Assembly: GCF_903166545.1 (NCBI RefSeq) | Contig: NZ_CAESCH010000001.1 | Span: forward strand, 3,228,001 to 3,292,000 | Source: Metabacillus schmidteae | Lineage (GTDB): Bacteria > Bacillota > Bacilli > Bacillales > Bacillaceae | Direction: 5' to 3' | Length of the DNA: 64,000 nucleotides | In this document: positions 61,030 through 64,000 of the stretch, in pieces | Layout of the letters: each line of letters begins with the position of its first letter | Position numbering within the stretch: position 1 is the first letter of the stretch | Translations under genes and position numbers: made by a program | Notes under the pieces: model-generated | Databases searched by the model: none | What the model was told of the DNA's origin: nothing | Seen by the model: only the letters and a program-made list of their open reading frames with translations

Positions 61030-61183
61030 ATCTGTTTTACTCCTTTGCTGATAAATAGTATGTATAACAATTAGGTATTTTTAACTATTTTGTATACTTA
61101 ATCTATTCTAATCTTTTTATTTCATACTTTGAAGTAAAACAACTCATAGGAACACCCTTAAAACTAGTGGATGTCCCTATTAG

Positions 61184-61621
61184 TTATTTTGTTTCGAGTA
61201 TAAGCTTTATTTTCTCTAAGTCTTTTTTATTCGCTTTTTTCATCATCGTTGCCATAACTGGTGTAAAGAGTTTTGAAAAGCCGGATGGAATTCCTTTATT
61301 CCGTAATGTCATACGTGTCCGCCCCGAATCTATTTCCTCCCAGGTATAAATTGTTTCCATCGGAAATGGCCCGTTTGTAGTTTTCATGACTAATTTTTTT
61401 CCTGGTTCATACTCTTCAATTTCGTATACATATGCTAAGTCCCGTCCTAGAAAATTAGCTTTAAATGCAATTTGACTACCTATTGTAAGGGGTTTTGGAG
61501 TTTTCCACTCAGCAGAATGAATATTCACATACCATTCAGGAGCATGATCCGGATTTGTTGCATAATCTGAAACGATGGAAATCGGTTGATTAATTTCTAT
61601 GTCTGTTCGTACGTCTACCAT
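61184..61621 (-). CDS. SRPBCC (START-like) family protein
   Basis: 145-residue helix-grip protein of the polyketide-cyclase/CoxG type. N-terminal DIEINQPISIVSDYATNPDHAPEWY and C-terminal LRNKGIPSGFSKLFTPVMATMMKKANKKDLEKIKLIL are the usual blocks around a ligand cavity. It follows a broken ArsR-type gene, as expected from ArsR-SRPBCC pairs, with GGAGG eight bases before the ATG. The upstream regulator gene and promoter seem lost, so expression may be weak. Ligand unknown. Confidence 0.8.
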   Translation of the reverse strand: MVDVRTDIEINQPISIVSDYATNPDHAPEWYVNIHSAEWKTPKPLTIGSQIAFKANFLGRDLAYVYEIEEYEPGKKLVMKTTNGPFPMETIYTWEEIDSGRTRMTLRNKGIPSGFSKLFTPVMATMMKKANKKDLEKIKLILETK

Positions 61622-61670
61622 CTTTAGTTCCTCCAGCTTACATCCTATTTTTTATTTTCTACATAATTTT

Positions 61671-61871
61671 TTAATAATGTTCCTTTTCGACCCATCGGTT
61701 ATACATTTCCTGAAGGGGAACCGCATTTAAATAATTAAGCTTGAATTTCCCACTCCGTCTTGTAACAATCAAATTCCCTTCCTCTAAAATACTCAAATGT
61801 TTCATGATCGCATATCTGGTTACTTCAGGAAATGAATCATTAAGTTCCCCGGTTGTTTTTGGAGTTCGTAT
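61671..61871 (-). pseudogene. ArsR-type regulator lacking its N-terminus
   Basis: About 66 codons. They read RTPKTTGELNDSFPEVTRYA, then MKHLSILEEGNLIVTRRSG and NAVPLQEMYNRWVEKEHY before the stop, the helix-turn-helix and C-terminal end of ArsR proteins that partner SRPBCC genes. The preceding codon run meets a TAG and a terminator 23 bases away. The first 25 or so residues, start and promoter are missing. Deletion remnant. Confidence 0.75.
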
Positions 61872-61893
61872 CTATAAAGTACTTTAAGCTGAA

Positions 61894-61930
61894 ATAAAAA
61901 AGCATGAAAACCTAAATCTAGTTTTCACGC
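61894..61930 (-). terminator. Terminator of the DUF421 gene
   Basis: Stem GCGTGAAAAC/GTTTTCATGC with a nine-base loop and six T on the minus strand, 66 bases past the stop at 61996. Confidence 0.75.
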
Positions 61931-61995
61931 CTTTCAATATTATTATTTTATGTATAGACTATATGATAATAATTTATATTTAAGAATTTTTCACG

Positions 61996-62664
61996 TCACA
62001 CATTACTGATCCTTTTCTTAATAATTAAGCTTTTTGTTTTTTCATTCACATAGGCGTAAAAGATATCTTTTTCCGTGAGGTTTTGTTCTTTTAATTTATC
62101 TTTGAGCCATTCCTTGTTTTTGCCTAATAATTTCAAATTACGCACTTGAATTCTTCTATCAATAATAACCGAAATAGGTAGCCCTTCATCTTTGATTTGA
62201 ATTTGCAGATGCTGGACAGTTACCGGTGTATTTTCAGGTTTTGCTATGACACTAATTTCTCCAATTGGCTCTAAAATTGCATAGTCAATATCAGATACCT
62301 TTGGAAAACCCTGACTTCTTAAAATAGATAATATTTGTGCAATGGAGAGCCTTGATTTTTCGATATTATCTTCAACAAATTCTCCATGCTTAATTAAAAT
62401 TGTAGGTTCTCCCAAAAAAAATCGGTTTCCCCATTGCCATAATGTAAGCTTCGAGAACAATATATGGATGATGACAAGAATTCCTAGAGCATAAACAGTA
62501 GGAAGAAACTCTGTGCTAATGAGGGGTTCTGATGCAACTGTACCCACAATTATGATTGCAACTAAATCATATGGTGTCATTTGAATGATGGTGGATTTCC
62601 CCATTAACCTCATGATCATAATCGTTAAAAGGTAAATAACAAAAATCTTGAGGAGCAGCTCCAT
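61996..62664 (-). CDS. DUF421 family membrane protein
   Basis: 222-residue protein of the DUF421 (YetF/YrbG-like) family. Three N-terminal spans (about 3-22, 35-55, 60-80) hold MRLMGK and MTPYDLVAIIIVGTVASEPL, the family's marker sequence. A cytoplasmic two-domain tail follows with LGEPTILIKHGEFVEDNIEK and LEPIGEISVI. Members are found widely in Bacilli, some with spore germination links, but have no proven activity. Start at 62664 after GAGGTGA; a GTG nine bases earlier is possible. Single gene. Confidence 0.88.
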   Translation of the reverse strand: MELLLKIFVIYLLTIMIMRLMGKSTIIQMTPYDLVAIIIVGTVASEPLISTEFLPTVYALGILVIIHILFSKLTLWQWGNRFFLGEPTILIKHGEFVEDNIEKSRLSIAQILSILRSQGFPKVSDIDYAILEPIGEISVIAKPENTPVTVQHLQIQIKDEGLPISVIIDRRIQVRNLKLLGKNKEWLKDKLKEQNLTEKDIFYAYVNEKTKSLIIKKRISNV

Positions 62665-62774
62665 TATGTTCACCTCATACTATTTTTTTCCCTATTTTCC
62701 CCACTTTTTACGGTACTATGCTGTATGTACATTCCATCCATTTGAAAAAACAATTTATTAAGTTTTAAAAAATA

Positions 62775-62825
62775 AAAAAACACCCCTTAAATGCTCGTTT
62801 TGTTAACATTTAAGGGGGGTTTTTA
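62775..62825. terminator. Bidirectional terminator
   Basis: Perfect 12-base stem ACCCCTTAAATG/CATTTAAGGGGT-type with T runs on both strands. Ends the luciferase-like gene at 62830 on the minus strand. Confidence 0.85.
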
Positions 62826-62829
62826 TCTA

Positions 62830-63831
62830 TTATTTTCCATCAACAACTTCTTTTAATATTTCATATGATCTCTTTTGTTTTTCTTGATCAAAAATATAAG
62901 ATACTGCCATAATTTCATCAACATTGTATTTTTCTTGAAAGCTTGTCAATTGATCTTTAATCGAGTTTTTTGATCCTAATAGAGTAACACTTGACATTGC
63001 CATCGACATTTCTCTTTCATGTGGCTGCCAAATAGTATCCATGCTATCTACTGGCGGACGTAAAGGACTTTGTGTACCTCTTACAACATTCAGGAAAAAT
63101 TGCTGCATCGTTGTTTGTTCTCTTCTTGCTTCTTCGTCGCTTTCTGCTGCAATTACATTCAAGCAAACCATCATATATGGTTTATCTAAGTATTCAGATG
63201 GCTGGAAGCGACTACGGTAAATGGAGATTGCCTCTTCCATGTATCTTGGTGCAAAGTGTGAAGCAAACACATAAGGTAACCCTAATTTTGCTGCTAAATA
63301 AGCAGAGTCTGTAGATGAACCTAATATATATATAGGTATATTAGTTTCTACTCCTGGAAATGCCTTCACATATTCTTGTTCTTCTAATGGACCAAAATAC
63401 GTAAGCAAAGCATTTACATCATCTGGAAATGTGTAAACTGAGTCATTTTGTGATCGTCTAAGGGCACTTGCTGTCATCATATCTGTACCTGGTGCACGTC
63501 CAAGGCCGAGGTCTAGGCGATTAGGATAAATGGTAGCCATCGTTCCAAATTGTTCGGCCACAACTAGAGGTGAATGATTTGGCAGCATGATTCCACCGGA
63601 TCCAACACGGATTTTATTTGTATGTTCTAACGTATGTTTCATTAAGATAGAAGTGGCTGAGCTTACTAAAGTTGACGTGTTATGATGCTCAGCAATCCAA
63701 TAACGAGAATAACCCATTGCTTCTGTAGCTTGAGCTAACTCAACCATTGAATCGATTGCTGCTTTGCTGTCCTCACCTTCACGAATAGGCACTAAATTTA
63801 ACACTGAAACAGGAATTTGTATATTTGACAT
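62830..63831 (-). CDS. Luciferase-like (LLM class) flavin-dependent oxidoreductase
   Basis: 333-residue member of the luciferase-like superfamily, of the short YhbW/YtmO-like type. N-terminal [19 protein letters not shown] and [23 protein letters not shown] (the family's WxAEHH), [36 protein letters not shown] and [19 protein letters not shown] are all present. It binds FMN and acts with a flavin reductase. Substrate unknown. GGAAAG precedes the ATG. Single gene. Different subfamily from the enzyme at 59971. Confidence 0.88.
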   Translation of the reverse strand: MSNIQIPVSVLNLVPIREGEDSKAAIDSMVELAQATEAMGYSRYWIAEHHNTSTLVSSATSILMKHTLEHTNKIRVGSGGIMLPNHSPLVVAEQFGTMATIYPNRLDLGLGRAPGTDMMTASALRRSQNDSVYTFPDDVNALLTYFGPLEEQEYVKAFPGVETNIPIYILGSSTDSAYLAAKLGLPYVFASHFAPRYMEEAISIYRSRFQPSEYLDKPYMMVCLNVIAAESDEEARREQTTMQQFFLNVVRGTQSPLRPPVDSMDTIWQPHEREMSMAMSSVTLLGSKNSIKDQLTSFQEKYNVDEIMAVSYIFDQEKQKRSYEILKEVVDGK

Positions 63832-63950
63832 TACTACTTTCCTTTCTTCATTAAGTTACGATTCTATAGTAACAATTCCAACTCCAGAAAAAAACTTTTA
63901 TGCTTATGATTCACTTCGATTTAGATTCAATTCACCTTTAAAAATACGAA

Positions 63951-63986
63951 AAGGCTGCTGTTACCTTGAACAGCAGCCTTCTTTTA
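63951..63986. terminator. Terminator at the right edge
   Basis: Perfect 12-base stem AAGGCTGCTGTT/AACAGCAGCCTT with a six-base loop, and T-rich sequence on the plus side. It probably ends a minus-strand gene beyond the window. Confidence 0.7.
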
Positions 63987-64000
63987 CTATTAAATTAAAC

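Noticed and set aside
1..64000. tRNA, rRNA, CRISPR arrays, intact transposases or prophage
   Set aside because: Looked for and not seen; only palindromic repeats and gene remnants were found.

Overview
The window looks like chromosomal DNA of a spore-forming member of the Bacillaceae. The DNA is low in G+C, ribosome binding sites are strong GGAGG types, and most genes have close relatives in Bacillus subtilis (yvfRST, ywqHI, yuzF, CotF-like coat proteins, class III fbp, an S-box ahead of a yxjG/yxjH-type gene, zwf-gnd). No rRNA, tRNA, CRISPR array, intact prophage or intact transposase was seen. Names are from reading the translations; no database search was possible.

Layout. 1-2.4 kb: end of a yvfRST-type ABC transporter and sensor kinase operon, cut by the left edge. 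2.6-12.8 kb: mostly single minus-strand genes (GrpB-like, alpha/beta hydrolases, ATP-grasp ligase, GNAT, methyltransferase, panE, HAD phosphatase, lipoprotein). 12.9-14.4 kb: ECF sigma factor and overlapping anti-sigma gene, with a likely self-recognised promoter. 14.9-17.6 kb: a visibly more G+C-rich PadR/DUF1048/ABC exporter module, probably acquired. 17.8-22.4 kb: M20 peptidase, NUDIX, SGNH hydrolase, DUF817 and VOC proteins. 22.5-28.2 kb: a carbohydrate locus (deacetylase-like protein, GH4 6-phospho-glycosidase, BadF-type sugar kinase, AraC regulator, divergent GH105). 28.4-31.1 kb: a large catalase with altered signature residues, then two coat-like proteins. 31.2-34.6 kb: ROK repressor with MFS transporter, and a ZIP metal transporter. 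35-40.4 kb: lipoprotein, then a type VII secretion LXG effector cassette with two related membrane proteins that are immunity candidates. 40.5-51.9 kb: two paralogous 48-residue proteins behind matching promoters, glutathione peroxidase, beta-lactamase-like hydrolase, fbp, a TetR/MMPL/heptad-repeat protein system, and a SAM riboswitch gene. 52-64 kb: zwf-gnd, TauE-type permease, cupin, AraC-GyrI regulator, flavoproteins, a broken ArsR gene ahead of an SRPBCC gene, DUF421 and two luciferase-like monooxygenases.

Scattered through the window are at least four copies of a palindromic REP-like repeat built on GGGACAGGT...ACCTGTCCC, two of which supply the last codons of genes, and one MITE-like palindrome that has split a terminator. 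The best candidate for an undescribed system is the LXG cassette (36.4-40.4 kb). Next come the twin 48-residue genes with a palindromic promoter and the diverged catalase.
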